Positions 34,201 through 45,761 of a stretch of DNA of 64,000 nucleotides are shown here, one piece after another (position 1 is the stretch's first letter; each line of letters starts with the position of its first letter). The stretch is from Henckelia pumila (lineage: Eukaryota > Streptophyta > Magnoliopsida > Lamiales > Gesneriaceae), in NCBI RefSeq assembly GCF_033568475.1, contig NW_027331831.1, positions 4,898,001 to 4,962,000 on the forward strand. Reading direction: 5' to 3'. The notes beneath the pieces are model-generated. The model did no database searches, was not told the DNA's origin, and worked only from the letters and a program-made list of their open reading frames with translations. Both the position numbers and the translations under genes were made by a program.

Positions 34201-36126
34201 TGAAGAAATAACTTTAAAAAACAACCTAGAGGTTATAAAGTACCTCACAACGTCGTGTTGTATCCGCAAGAACGCCTAATGCCTCTCCATTTGGAAGTAC
34301 AGCTAGAACCCAAGGGTGTGATTGATACAAAGAAGTGGTTCCAGAACCATAACCCCAAGCATCGGTATTCCAAGTAAAAATCTATTAAATTGGTCGCATA
34401 AGTAAAAATTATGTTTGAATAATACTTATTATGTCTATTTCATAGATTTTATATGAGTGAACAAAAGTAAGCTTACCCTCTTCCCAGTTCGTTCAAGCTG
34501 TCCACTAACTTCACCAGTTCCATAAAATGAGGTGTCCGGTGGAAACTTAACATGGTCAAATTCAATTCCATGAATCAAATATGTTCTTAACAATTGAAGA
34601 TAAAAAATCACAAGTTATCGATATGCACAAATTTTACTGAAATTCATTATGTGTATTAGAAGGTGCGGCTTGATAGTACCTCAATATCAACTATCTGCTG
34701 TCCCATTACACATTGAAAAGAAGGAATGTAGGTTGGAACTTTATCAACCTCGATAATTGGTGTATCCCTGACTTTGGGATTTTCAAACGAAAAGCTTGGA
34801 AATGCTGCATTTCTATCATCCACAGAACAATCAAATCGAAATACTCCTTTTTCAAGAATCGGCTGAAAAATCATTTCCCCTGATTGGACATCTGAATTCA
34901 ATGCTATCCCTTTATCTTCCATGGTCGGCCCTATAACTGATCTTTGATCGATCAATTTCTTATTTTTCTTCTTTCTATAAGCCAAAGAATAGTAACATGA
35001 ATCCTCCTTTAATCATGCAACTTCACAAGTCGTCGATGACAGTACAGAATTAAAAAATGATAATATGATAATTTCAATAACAGAAATATAGAAATGGAAC
35101 CTTTTCCAATATAAATGAGAAGTTAGATCACAAATATAAAACGGGAAGAAAAACCAAGAAAATTGGCTCAAAAATCATCCCAAGCCTCTTCTTTCTCTGT
35201 GCAGACAATCATATAAAGAATCTTCCCCAGGCCATGTAAGTGTAAAACTATACAGGATCAACACAGTAGACTCAAACAAAAACTAAACCACTTCAAAGAT
35301 GCACAGACACAGACACAGACAAGATGAGACAATTTCAATAATATAATAAAAAGTAGTAACACAAATTACACGAAAAGAAACCAAGACATTGGTTCAAAGG
35401 CCATCTCCATTCTCTTCCTTCTATACGCAAACATGCATAGCACATTGAGAAAAAAGGGTAACAAGAAAAACCACGGATTTTCTTGATATTTCTCATACCA
35501 TAACAGGAACCAAAGAAGATAAAAAAGGGAGTCCAAGAAAGTGAACATAATATCAAAACAGAGCAAAGCCCAGAGAGTGAAGCAGAAATTTTGCTTAATA
35601 ACTTTTATAACGAAATGGAGCAACAAATCTACGCAGAGAACCAGATTATCCATATAAATTTCTTGAGAAACAAGTGCAAGGGATCACATTAGTTTAAAAG
35701 GTATGATCACAAACAATACAAACAAGAAAAGATGCGGACTTTCTTGTCTCTTGATGTTAAAGTTCTTCTAATCAACACAAGAACCAATGGAAAAACAATC
35801 CCATAGAGTGGAAACTGGAAACAACATCAAAACGGAACTAACCTGACAGAATAAACAAGAAATGCTCTCGTGATAACGCTCGAAGTGGGACGGGAAGTAT
35901 ATGGTCCCGTATCAACGCAATGCAAGGAATCGAATTTCAACGGTGACCCATTTGAAGTTCTTGAAAGGGAAGTACAATGAGGAAAAGTGGTTTCGATGAT
36001 GTTTGTATTTGTTATTGGGGTGAGTGTAGTCCTGATCATGGTTGCATTTGTAATTTTGTGACCATACCAAAAAGAGAAGAATATGGGCCTTTGCTTTCCA
36101 TTAATAAAGTGAAAAAGACGGCGCAA
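25252..36126 (-). CDS. HGL1: GH31 alpha-glucosidase, heteroglycan glucosidase 1 type, 23 exons
   Basis: Exons (minus, 5' to 3'): 36126-35843, 34974-34680, 34545-34477, 34381-34244, 34162-34045, 33410-33328, 33066-32971, 31391-31223, 31107-30965, 30886-30800, 30618-30433, 29933-29766, 29469-29349, 29264-29195, 28953-28866, 28762-28642, 28133-27940, 27811-27703, 27431-27276, 27141-27039, 26694-26521, 25778-25633, 25445-25252. All junctions are GT/AG and phases close, giving 1103 aa. GH31 hallmarks are the nucleophile motif GIWNDMNEP (Asp near residue 457), the acid/base Asp in WTGDN (near 538), DIDYMDGFRCFTF and the C-terminal block LVHWGTGTVNLELW. The family hydrolyses terminal alpha-glucose from glucans; the Arabidopsis relative At3g23640 is annotated as acting on cytosolic heteroglycan. 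A second start at 34922 in exon 2 gives 991 aa; the longer form adds a Ser/Thr-rich N-terminus. It is intact, unlike its truncated copy at 17640-19800. Confidence 0.95.
32252..32455. repeat. Tandem duplication in HGL1 intron 7
   Basis: Units of about 105 and 99 bp start at 32252 and 32357, both opening TATCATCAAGAAA and containing TTTTTCTTGG and ATCCxATTAA-type stretches. They differ at many positions, so the duplication is older than the one in the uS11m intron. Confidence 0.75.
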
Positions 36127-36655
36127 GAAATGCCCGGTTCTAGCCTTACACGTTGAGCCTTCACATACTCAAGTCCCCTTATCTTGATTACAATAAAAAT
36201 TTACATCGACATTTTAATCGATTTTTATGTTTAATGATGGTTAAAATATATATTAAAAAAAGTATTTACTAAATCTTTAGAATTAGTTGAAATCAGTGTG
36301 GAGAAAAATTGGTGAGGTGTGTTAAAAATACTAATAAGTATACTCAATTTGTATAAAATGTTGAGGACAAAATTGAAAAGATTTCAAAGTTACATATAGA
36401 ATTCGGTATTAGTCGTTAAAAAGTTTTGCGGATCTTTATTTGTTAGTCAAGTTAATCCACAGTTCATTTGTACAAAAAAATTATATTTTTTTTCATGGAT
36501 GACATTCGTCACACAAAATTAACTTTTAAGATCGTCTTACAAGAATTTTGCGTTTATGCTATCAATATACGAACATAATAGTTTATATGAATTTTATAAA
36601 TTGGCAGTAAAAATTTCAATCTTGACACCAAGAGATGGTGTAAAATGAAATTGGG
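36127..36655. promoter_or_regulatory. Shared upstream region of HGL1 and the short PPR gene
   Basis: HGL1 (minus) and the short PPR gene (plus) are divergent with about 530 bp between their first possible starts. The DNA is AT-rich. No TATA box stands out clearly on either strand; the core promoters of both genes must lie here or inside the HGL1 leader. Confidence 0.4.
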
Positions 36656-37930
36656 ATGCAAATAAGTTCCTATATTCACCATAGATTCTTAATTGGTTCA
36701 CCAGAAATCAGGATCTCGATGGAAATCCTGGCACCCCAATCCCAAGCCTTCCACTATCTCAACGATTCAGCCGCCAATTTCATCCCTAAAACTCCAATTC
36801 AATTGCCCCTTTATAGACCAGAATATAATCCACCCCAACCCATAAAAATCAAAACCCGGCCGAAAAAATGGAACCCAAAACCCATGACGACCACCTCAGA
36901 TGTTCTGCACTTGATGGACAGCCTCAAATTGCCAATCCCACTGGATATTTATGCCTCCCTCGTCCGGGAATGTACTAAGTGGCGCGACCCATTTAAGGCA
37001 GTGGAGCTGCACGATCATATGAGAAAAGGCGGGGTTCGTTTAAGCTTACCTTTGCTTAACCGGGTTCTGCTGATGTATGTCAGATGTGGGTGTATCGAGA
37101 ATGCACGCCAACTGTTTGATCAGATGTTTGTGAGGGATTTTATTTCGTGGGCTGTTATGATTGCTGGGTTTTGTGAAGAAGGAAGTTATGTTGAATCTGT
37201 ATGTTTGTTTACGAAAATGTTGAGAGAACAACATTTTAGTGATTTATGTGATCGTAGGATGAAGTTTTTGGTCATTGGAATTGTTGCTTTTGTCCTTAAA
37301 GCTTGTGTGGGTTTGATGGATTTGGAACTTGGAATGCAAGTGCACTGTTGGTTATGCAAAACGGGTTACTCGAAAGAAGCTGCTTCGAGTAGCTCTTTGA
37401 TTAATTTTTACGGGAAAATGAAGGATTTTGCGGTAGCTCAGTGTGTTTTTGAGCAGGTTTGTAGTCGAAACACGGCCATATGGACATCTCGGGTTGTTAA
37501 CTGTTGCTGTGATGATGATTTCGGGGGAGCGGTTCGTGTGTTTAAGGAGATGGGGATGGCACGAGTGAGGAAAAACGGGTACACGTTTTCGAGTGTTTTC
37601 AAGGCTTGTGGGAGGATGGCGGATGTTGTTTGTGGTCGACAGGTTCACGCTAATGCATTAAAGTTGGGACTTGAGTTGGATGATTACGTGCTATGTGCAT
37701 TGATTGATATGTATGGGAGGTGTGGTTCGTTGCAAGACGCGAATAGAGCGTTTGATTCGGGCCGAGATAGGAGGAATGGTGCATGTTATAACGTAATGGT
37801 TCAGAATTATGTGCTACATGGATATTCACTAGAGGCAATCAAGATCCTTGACGAAATGAAAGAATTTGGCTTGGAACCACGTGAATCATTGATAAATGAA
37901 GTGAGATTTGTAGATAATATAACTAGATAG
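36656..37930 (+). CDS. Short PLS-type pentatricopeptide repeat protein (424 aa), intronless
   Basis: A single exon of 424 codons; an internal Met at 36719 (MEILAPQSQ) is an equally good start and would give 403 aa. A Pro-rich N-terminal stretch of about 80 residues precedes the repeats and probably includes an organelle-targeting peptide. PPR motifs of mixed length follow, including LNRVLLMYVRCGCIENARQL and DDYVLCALIDMYGRCGSLQ. The wording (LFDQM, QVHxxxLKxG, NALIDMYGRCG-like) is of the PLS subfamily, but no E or DYW domain follows, so it may need partner proteins if it acts in RNA editing. As I recall it corresponds to Arabidopsis At1g31790, also about 400 aa. It ends 168 bp from the stop codon of the convergent WAT1-related gene. 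Confidence 0.9.
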   Translation: MQISSYIHHRFLIGSPEIRISMEILAPQSQAFHYLNDSAANFIPKTPIQLPLYRPEYNPPQPIKIKTRPKKWNPKPMTTTSDVLHLMDSLKLPIPLDIYASLVRECTKWRDPFKAVELHDHMRKGGVRLSLPLLNRVLLMYVRCGCIENARQLFDQMFVRDFISWAVMIAGFCEEGSYVESVCLFTKMLREQHFSDLCDRRMKFLVIGIVAFVLKACVGLMDLELGMQVHCWLCKTGYSKEAASSSSLINFYGKMKDFAVAQCVFEQVCSRNTAIWTSRVVNCCCDDDFGGAVRVFKEMGMARVRKNGYTFSSVFKACGRMADVVCGRQVHANALKLGLELDDYVLCALIDMYGRCGSLQDANRAFDSGRDRRNGACYNVMVQNYVLHGYSLEAIKILDEMKEFGLEPRESLINEVRFVDNITR

Positions 37931-38098
37931 ATTAGATAAACCCTCTAGGGTAATTCATATGTGCATTAACATAAGGGTAAGTACAACATGGTGTATATGT
38001 AATGAAAATCAAAATGTGACAGTTTTTATATCTTTTAGACCATCGAATATACAAGGGGATTACTCTTACCAAGAAACTAGTAGTACATAATCTTTAAG

Positions 38099-41000
38099 TC
38101 AATCCACGATCTTTGGTGCTGAAGTCGAAGAACCTGAGAAAAATTGCCCTATCTGGTAAGGAATCTTGCTGATAGGAGAATCTCTGTTTACGAGCGGCTC
38201 CAATGGTGATCGATGAGCTTGTTTTTCTCGATAAGAAGCCCAAGTAACCAAATACAGCCCACCTATAATAAAAAATCCTCCGAGAATGCTGCAGTAAAAT
38301 CGACAAAACGTTTTTCTGAGTGCATGGTTGAGTGGGATGACACAAGAAAGGATAACTTATCAAACAGAAACACAATGATTATTCCAACCAACCAAATCAA
38401 GTAGCTCAGATTAGATCACGCACACTCGAGTACTTGTTCAAGTTGAGCAATGATATTTTGTCCTCTTAACTCGTTTGCCCGTGAAGCTACTGGAAGTCAA
38501 CTTGCAACAAATGATCTATGGCTTTTTAACCGGTTTAAATAACTAATTGTGTCGGTTGTCCCATACAGAAGAAGTTTTGACAATAGTATAAAGCCTGAAG
38601 GACAATGCGCACAGACTTCTTGTCCTTCTAAATTAATTTTATTCATCGAGGACGGTTTGATACTCATAAATTTAGAACTCGATATCAAGTTCCAGTGACT
38701 TGATATCCTGCTCCTCAGAACTCATGTTTGAGGAGTTGAAACTTTTACAAGTGGATTCAGCTATTTTGCACCACTAAAACAGCTTGGGCCATATGTTTGC
38801 ATTTTTATATGTGAATAAATTCCACATATCATCAAAAAAGAAGAGATGAATCTCCCTTCCCTTTTGATCTTTTATAAAGTTGACAGGAGACACGAGTGAC
38901 AAGTATCATTATTCTATGACACAAGATTTAAAATGCATTAGGATATAAGAAAGGGATGAGACAACGACCTTCCTAAATAAATTGGGCTTCCGAGAAAAAT
39001 TCTTGAGAGGAATGCTGACGCAGCAGGTTGCAGTGGATTATACAGTGCGACCAAGGCAGGGCCGAGCATTTTATTTGACCATGTCACAAGTCCATAGTTC
39101 AGAGCGGATGCTACAATTCCCTGCAAGCCAATGCTTAAGTAGGAAATGCAACAACGGCAATAGGGGAAGTATAAGTCATTCAAGTGATCAATAGCGAAGC
39201 ATATACCACTTAAAGCAAGCAAATAGCAATGCTATTAAAGTCTGATGGATTTCAATAGGCCTTATAATTTTTGGATCCACTTGCGAGCAATTTCAAATCT
39301 TTTGCGACATTTGATGCCGCACATAACGTAACACTATCTAGATATTTTCAAATTGATCTTCAAATTGATCGATGCAATATAGGAACATATGATTTAACAT
39401 GAATTGTGCCAAACTCATGTCATACACTCAATGTGTGGTTTGAGCTAAAGAGGAGAGATAACGGTAAAATGGAAAATTGCACCATACTTGAGAGTTCAAA
39501 ATCTTGATTCAATCTTAACATCAAACTTTTCTGCCCCAATTTTCATGCCTCGACAAAACAAAAGGTGGTAAAGCTTACAGCATATAATACTGCAAATGCC
39601 TCGGATCGAGTCAAACTCCAGTCTGTTGAAGTATTTGTCATGAAGAATGCAGTTAACACCATCAGCGAAGCACCAAAAAAGTACGAATATGCAGTCATTG
39701 AAATGCTCGCGGGATATTTGGCTAAAAGTGGGGCCTGAAACACATGGGAGCATAACTAGAGCTCCATCAATAATATCATTTGAGCAATAAGAGGACATAG
39801 GCAAGAAGATACATTCATAGAAATTTTTCCCCATTAATGCCGACAAAAACTAGTGAGGCCAACGTTTCAAGTCCGAGGAATCAACATGTGAAAGAAGTGA
39901 CCTTGTACAACTGAAAAGCACAAAGATTACACATGCAAGAGTGGGTGGCTGGTTTTGGCCATTTATTATACATGCGAAAACAGATTTGCTTTTAATAGGC
40001 GCATTTGCTTTTAATAGGCATGGTGATGTGACTGTTAAGACCATTGGCGCCCTCTGATACTCACCAATGGAATAAAAACAATATAGTAGAAGATCATGTA
40101 ACTGGCAATTTAATGAAACACAACATATGAAAAGGTTATGCTTGGAAATTCAAAATGGACCAACCCATTTCAAGTTCAAGATAGACTGCATTAGATATGG
40201 GTTTAATTTATTTATTTTAATTAATCAGATGTGCCTCATCGTGGTAGGATGGGCCTCAAGACTTGTTTACTTTCTGTATTTTCGTATTAAAGTCGAACTT
40301 ATCAAGATTAATTAACGTGTTCAAAACCAGGACTTGTTCTCTTTGATCCTTTGAAGAAGTGGAATCCAATCAAAACTAAAACCTTGATGTAATTAGGGAC
40401 TGTTATATTTATCATTAAAACAGTTTTCTAACTCACGCCAACTTCTAGCTTCCGAGACCCTAGCCTGATATTGTGGCAACGTGGTCGACTAGAGACATCA
40501 TGAGGCAGGTTTTGGAAATATTGAACTGGTCCTTTCAATATAATATTGGGATTCTCATGACATATGATTCAGAATGACAAGAACCAAGATTCATTTTTGT
40601 TACCTGAATGGCCAGATAAATTGCCATGCACATGCAATTTCCAATCAAGCAGAAAACCCCGAGGTGCCAATTATCAATTCCAAGCACCAGAATACTAGAC
40701 ATTAACCAACTAGAAGGCTCAGGCTGACCCTTGGCACTTATATCACTTTGGGCTGCAAATTCAGATTCTGCATGTCCTAACAATGCCGGACCACGAAACA
40801 CAGCCATAAGAATGGCACCAGAAACGCAAATAATAGTGCCTCCTATTTTAGCTTGACCTTCAGTTTTTCTCAAATTCACAGTTTCTGTACTGCACAGATA
40901 GCAATCCTAAATCATGTTGAAAAGAAACCTAACACATATTATTATCCGCATATAAATGAATGGGAAGTGATTCAAAAATAATTGTATCGTATGTCTAAGC

Positions 41001-42060
41001 TATTCTGATCATGATCTACATATGCACAAAAAGCATAGCACATAAAGATCGTGGCACTGAATGTTAACAAACCAAATTGATTGCGTAGGCCAAGGCAATT
41101 CTAAATCTTTATGCAATTTTAACAGGTGGTGTATTTTTCTGATTAAATGCTACGCGTGCGGGTCTATATAATCATATGATATTCACACACAATCAGATTT
41201 TGTCACAAAGATGAGTGCTACCTCACTATTATCATCACCCACCCATCTCTTTAAATGATTGAGGCAATTTGTGGATCACTCAATATATCATGCTATGATT
41301 TAAAATAAAATTATGATCATACATGCAGCGGCACTCAACATACAAGCAAAGCATTCATGAATATGCACGTCTGTAAACTGTAATTATGGGGAAGAGAGAA
41401 ATCCACGGTAGTAGCACAAAGTGATTAGACTGACCCCATCATTACAGCCAAAATAAATGTGAAGACCGGAATTGCGGGCTGTATGGCTGCAGCATACGTC
41501 GGGTTTGTGTAACCAAGACCAAGAAGAAACAGAAGTTGATTTCCAAAAACCCTGATCCATAGTGACAATTATAAATTGTATGAAATGAAAGAAAGAAAGA
41601 AACCATCTTGAAACAACAATGGGGAAATCCAACTGACCCAGTTAAACCAAGCAAGAAAAATGTCGTCAAAAGGCCTCTATTTAGAGGTGGTCTAAGCCCT
41701 CTGCAGATAAAGGGGAAAAAAATCTTCGCTTTCAGAGTGAAATCCCACTAGCCTCATCAAAAAATAACTGGTCTATGCATCTAAACAAAAACCCACATGC
41801 AAAGATAGAGCAAAATCGAATCAAAGCGCTACTTACTTTTCGCGGGTATATGCAACGGGCGCGAGGATTAACAGCGCCAACAGATCCCGAAAAACGCAAA
41901 AAACGAGCTGATTCACGCCTACGTTGAGTGCGACCTTGGTGATGACATGGTATCCGCCATTGAAGAGCTGCACCGCCGCCATAGCCAGATGGGCCCTCCA
42001 CACATCTCCGCCGTTTGGGTTCGCCGACGCCATTGCTACAGGTGATCCCATCCTCTTCAT
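38099..42060 (-). CDS. WAT1-related (nodulin MtN21/EamA) transporter, 7 exons
   Basis: Exons (minus): 42060-41837, 41700-41638, 41551-41435, 40889-40604, 39734-39579, 39120-38969, 38288-38099; phases close to 395 aa (386 aa from the Met at 42033). The protein has two EamA repeats with about ten hydrophobic membrane segments. Recognisable stretches are [40 protein letters not shown] and [20 protein letters not shown], all diagnostic of the plant drug/metabolite transporter family (UMAMIT/WAT1). A charged loop after exon 4 ([19 protein letters not shown]) and a Ser-rich cytosolic tail follow family pattern. The closest relatives as I recall are Arabidopsis At4g19185 and At5g45370. WAT1 itself moves auxin and others move amino acids; the substrate of this branch is not established. 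Confidence 0.93.
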
Positions 42061-42310
42061 AGAAGTAACATCGATCCAACCACTCCCAACAGAACTCTTG
42101 ATATACAGATGGGACAAGGTTGGTGTGATTGTGGGATAGCGCGAAATCGTGTAGTCCAAGGGAGGAAATTGACGGAGAAGACTTGAAAGAAGCAAGAGAA
42201 ATGATGGGCAGGCTCCCTCAACTATCAAGACACAGGTACTGTGTACTACTACCGACACGAGAAACAAAGTAGGATTTTTTTATTTTTTTTTTGCAATTTG
42301 CTCAAAAATC

Positions 42311-42372
42311 CATAAATGCAAATATATTTTGTTTTGGGGTTCATAAATGCAAATATATTTTGTTTTGGGGTT
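42311..42372. repeat. Perfect tandem repeat, 2 x 31 bp
   Basis: Two identical units at 42311-42341 and 42342-42372 start CATAAATGCAAATATATTTT. Identity implies a recent slip or gene conversion. They lie about 250 bp upstream of the WAT1-like start. Confidence 0.95.
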
Positions 42373-42865
42373 CTTAATCATAAAATATGATACAAAATAA
42401 TACAAGTTGTGGTACAAATTAACAAAAATTATGATACAAAAAAATGGCTAGAAAGTGCAGAGCAAAACATGTTTGCATTAGGAATTTTTAAGCAATTTAC
42501 AAAAAATCTAATTTTTATGATGAATATTTCGAAATTTCTGAGAAAATATATAATTTCTTCTTTTTACATTTGATCTCGCAATCAAGATCTCCTCTTAAAA
42601 TTGAGATCTTGATATCATATAAATTACAAATCATGTTCAAAAAATATAATTTCACATGTATCGAATAAATATTTATTCGTGATTTTTTTTAAGCTCTTGT
42701 TCGTGAATATTTATTCTTACATGCTTAGTACAATATTTTTATAGCAACATCCCATCTCTATTTGGGTTGTACGATAATGGGTAAGTTACTGCTTTCTATT
42801 GGAAAAAAATATTTCACACACGACTTAACCATTCAAGAAGTTACGTGTTTTTTATTTTTTTCAAT

Positions 42866-43354
42866 GTTTTAAAAAGCGGTAGACAGACAATCACTTATAG
42901 CCTAAAGCTTATACGCTTAGACTGGGCCTAGACGGTTTATTTTTTTAGCCTAAATACCTAATCCAATTCATCTTAATATTTCTTCAAAATTATTCCTTAT
43001 CTAATTTACTTGCCTAAGTGGTGTTTTTTCAACTCTAAATATCTAATTATTCCTGTTTATTTTAATATTTATCCAATAATTCATCGTTATCAAATTCAAC
43101 TCGAAATACATGACATATTTCTCTTTTTCATTCGATGCAAATTGATAAACAAATAAGTGAAATGATTTTTTAAAAAAAATTAAAATTAAAAAATATAAAA
43201 TATTATATGTTAATCTAGGTGGATTTTGAGCTTTGGCGACGATTAGACAGTCTAGACGGCTAATTAATGTAATAACTTCCAGAAACTTCAACTGTCTAAA
43301 CATCGAGGCTGTGGGCAACCAACCGTCTAGCGCCTAAACACCGCATTTTAGAAC
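42866..43354. mobile_element. MITE-like element, GTTxTAAAAxGCGGT inverted ends
   Basis: The left end GTTTTAAAAAGCGGT (42866-42880) pairs with the right end ACCGCATTTTAGAAC (43340-43354), differing at two positions. The interior has the CTAGACGG and GCGCCTAAACACCGC wording of a short element family common in dicots. It has no coding capacity. The target duplication was not resolved, so the superfamily is open. Confidence 0.6.
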
Positions 43355-43900
43355 TCTGATTTTTTCATGTGAGATTCAGATAAAAAAAAAAAGTAATTCT
43401 TTAACATATTAAATAAATATATATATAACATTACATTTTCAAACTTTTAAAAAATTATCGTTGTGAATATTTGATATATTTATTGTTTGTATATCACTAT
43501 TATATATCTTAATTAGAACCTTGATATAATTTTTTTAACATATTCTTAAAAATAATTAAAATATTTAATTTATATTTATTCATATACTAAATGACAAAAA
43601 ATTTGAATTTTTGAATTTTTTTAAAATGTTGATAGAGAAATAATATATAATTTTTTCAGATATATTTTTCTATTATTTTTATTAATAAGAATCTAACTCA
43701 ACCAAGATAAAGAAGTCAATTTAATAATATAAAATTGTTACTCTCATTTAACTGTTATCCCAAATGACATAAACATTTCTGATATTATAAATTTGTTATA
43801 ATATATTTAAAATTCAAATATATTTATTAAATTATATCAATATTTTTAAATAATTATTAAAATGCTAATACTTGTAGAGCTGCTTGTGATGTTGGAAAGT

Positions 43901-44060
43901 GTCAATACTACTCCATTGGGGTAGTGCTCAATGGAGTATTATCCAACGATCCATATTTTATGCAAGTGAGATGTTCATGGAAAATGTCGATACTACTCCA
44001 TTGAGGTAGTGCTCAATGGGGTATCCAACGATCCATATTTTATGCAAGTGAGATGTTCAC
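43901..44060. repeat. Two diverged 85-bp units with internal hairpin
   Basis: Units start at 43901 and 43986 (GTCxATACTACTCCATTG). Each includes a ten-base inverted repeat TACTCCATTG...CAATGGAGTA around a GGGTAGTGCT loop, perfect in unit 1 and imperfect in unit 2, followed by ATCCAACGATCCATATTTTA shared by both. Confidence 0.85.
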
Positions 44061-44340
44061 ATAAACATCTGACTTGTATAAAAAAACGAACCATTAGATC
44101 TGGCACGTGAGTAGTACCCACATGCCAGCATCGACACTTCCGTGATGCTGATGCCCTCTTTTTTGAATTCTGTTGAAAAATAGGACATGAGGGATGTGTA
44201 GTTATTTATAATATATATGCTGCTTTCTTTTTTCCTTTTTTTTTCCCTTTTTTCCCTTTTTTTTAAAAAAAAAAAGGAGAAGAGAGGAGACGAGGAGTGG
44301 AGCTATTGACTCTTATCTCTGAATTTTGCCGCTTTTCATT

Positions 44341-44920
44341 TAGGGGTGTCAAAACTCAATCCAACTTGTCAACACGACACAAATCGATCCGAAAAATATC
44401 GAGTTAATGTTAAGGGTTTTTAGGTTCGGGTCAACCCGAGATGACCCGAAATTTATTATTATTATTATTTTATATATATAAAACTAAGAAAGATTTGATA
44501 TATTTTTTTATATAGTGTATGTTTGAAAAAAATTATTGTATATCGATATAATATATTTTCTTCATTTAATGTTTATTTTGTACTATTTTTATTTTTTAAA
44601 ATAATTTTTTAAATTTTTTGTATTAAATATAATTTAAATTTTCTACGACTAAACTTTCAAATTTAAATTATATATAAATTTGACTTTGTTATCATGTGAT
44701 TAAATTAAATATTACTATTATTACTTTGTGTTTTGAATTTTTATTTAATTATTTTGTTAGAAAATTAAAAAAATAAAAAATAAATCGGATTGATTCGGAT
44801 TGATCGGGTTAGCCGGGTTCGGGCTCGGATTGGTCATTTTCGGGTTGGTTCGGTTCGAGTTAAGTTGAGAAATTTAAAAAAAAAAATTTGCTAACCCGAC
44901 TCACCGAATTAACACCCCTA
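44341..44920. mobile_element. MITE-like element, about 580 bp, GGGGTGT inverted ends and TA flanks
   Basis: It starts TTTAGGGGTGTCAAAAC and ends TTAACACCCCTAAA; the ends are inverted over about ten bases and TA borders both sides. The interior holds GGGTTxGGTTCGGxT-type repeats (GGGTTCGGGCTCGGATTGG and its like). No open frame is present. TA flanks would fit a mariner-like element, but hAT-like ends of similar wording exist, so the superfamily is open. Confidence 0.55.
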
Positions 44921-45038
44921 AATCTCATCCCCTTGCTTTTTAATGCATATCAACGATAAAAAGAAAATATCTTTAAAAAATGGCAAAAAGAAAATGACAA
45001 CAACAATAAAACAAAAACACTTTCTAGGAGAATATTTC

Positions 45039-45126
45039 ATGTTATCTACAAGGGCACTACCCGCATCATGCGGGATTTTGATCACCCTTAGATCTATCAT
45101 GCGGATAATGTCCTTGTAGATAACAT
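45039..45126. repeat. Perfect 15-bp inverted repeat (foldback), 88 bp overall
   Basis: ATGTTATCTACAAGG (45039-45053) is the exact reverse complement of CCTTGTAGATAACAT (45112-45126). Between them lies a second palindrome (CCCGCATCATGCGGG) and a related ATCATGCGGATAATG. It could be a tiny foldback element or a hairpin RNA source; no expression evidence is visible. Confidence 0.75.
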
Positions 45127-45761
45127 TTAACTAAGTAACCCTTACACGTGTAATAGAGTTAGTAATTAATGTCTAATAAATTATCCTTAATAGTGGAGTA
45201 GATAGAGCTCCTTCTAGTTAAATATAGATGGATGCGAATCGATTGGCGGATCATTCTTCCATCTACTTACCAAATGACAAATTTTGTGAACCAAATTGAT
45301 AACACGCAAGTTTTATATACATACTTTATATTTTAAAAAAATTGACAATAATCTTTTCAATGCAAAAATAATTTGACAATAATTGGCATACAGTAATTCT
45401 GAAGACATAAATTTTTGACAAATTAACCCAAAATAATTTTATTACCATAAAGATCACATGGAGAGACAACGGCCACTCGAGGAGAAGGTAGCGTTTTCTT
45501 AGAGGTTCTCATGCACATAGACATCTCAGGTCTCTGGTCACATATATCAAATCATTTTTTTTAATCGGATGAATACGTATCACATCCGAGTATATAAAAT
45601 ATAAAAAAATACATATAATGATATAATTCATCCATAAAATGTAAACTATTACATTAAAATCAGAAGATACACCAGTCAAACATGAACGCGTACCTTCTCT
45701 GAAAAGCTAAATCCAGGTTGATTTTCTTTCCACATTTCATGACTTGAACAAATCCACAGTT

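Larger units (their letters stand above)
42061..45761. other. Repeat-rich spacer upstream of WAT1-like, downstream of COG6
   Basis: No gene was recognised in 3.7 kb. It contains a perfect 31-bp tandem repeat, two MITE-like elements, a diverged 85-bp duplication and a 15-bp inverted repeat (separate entries). The bases next to 42060 must carry the WAT1-like promoter; those next to 45762 the COG6 3' untranslated region. Confidence 0.5.
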
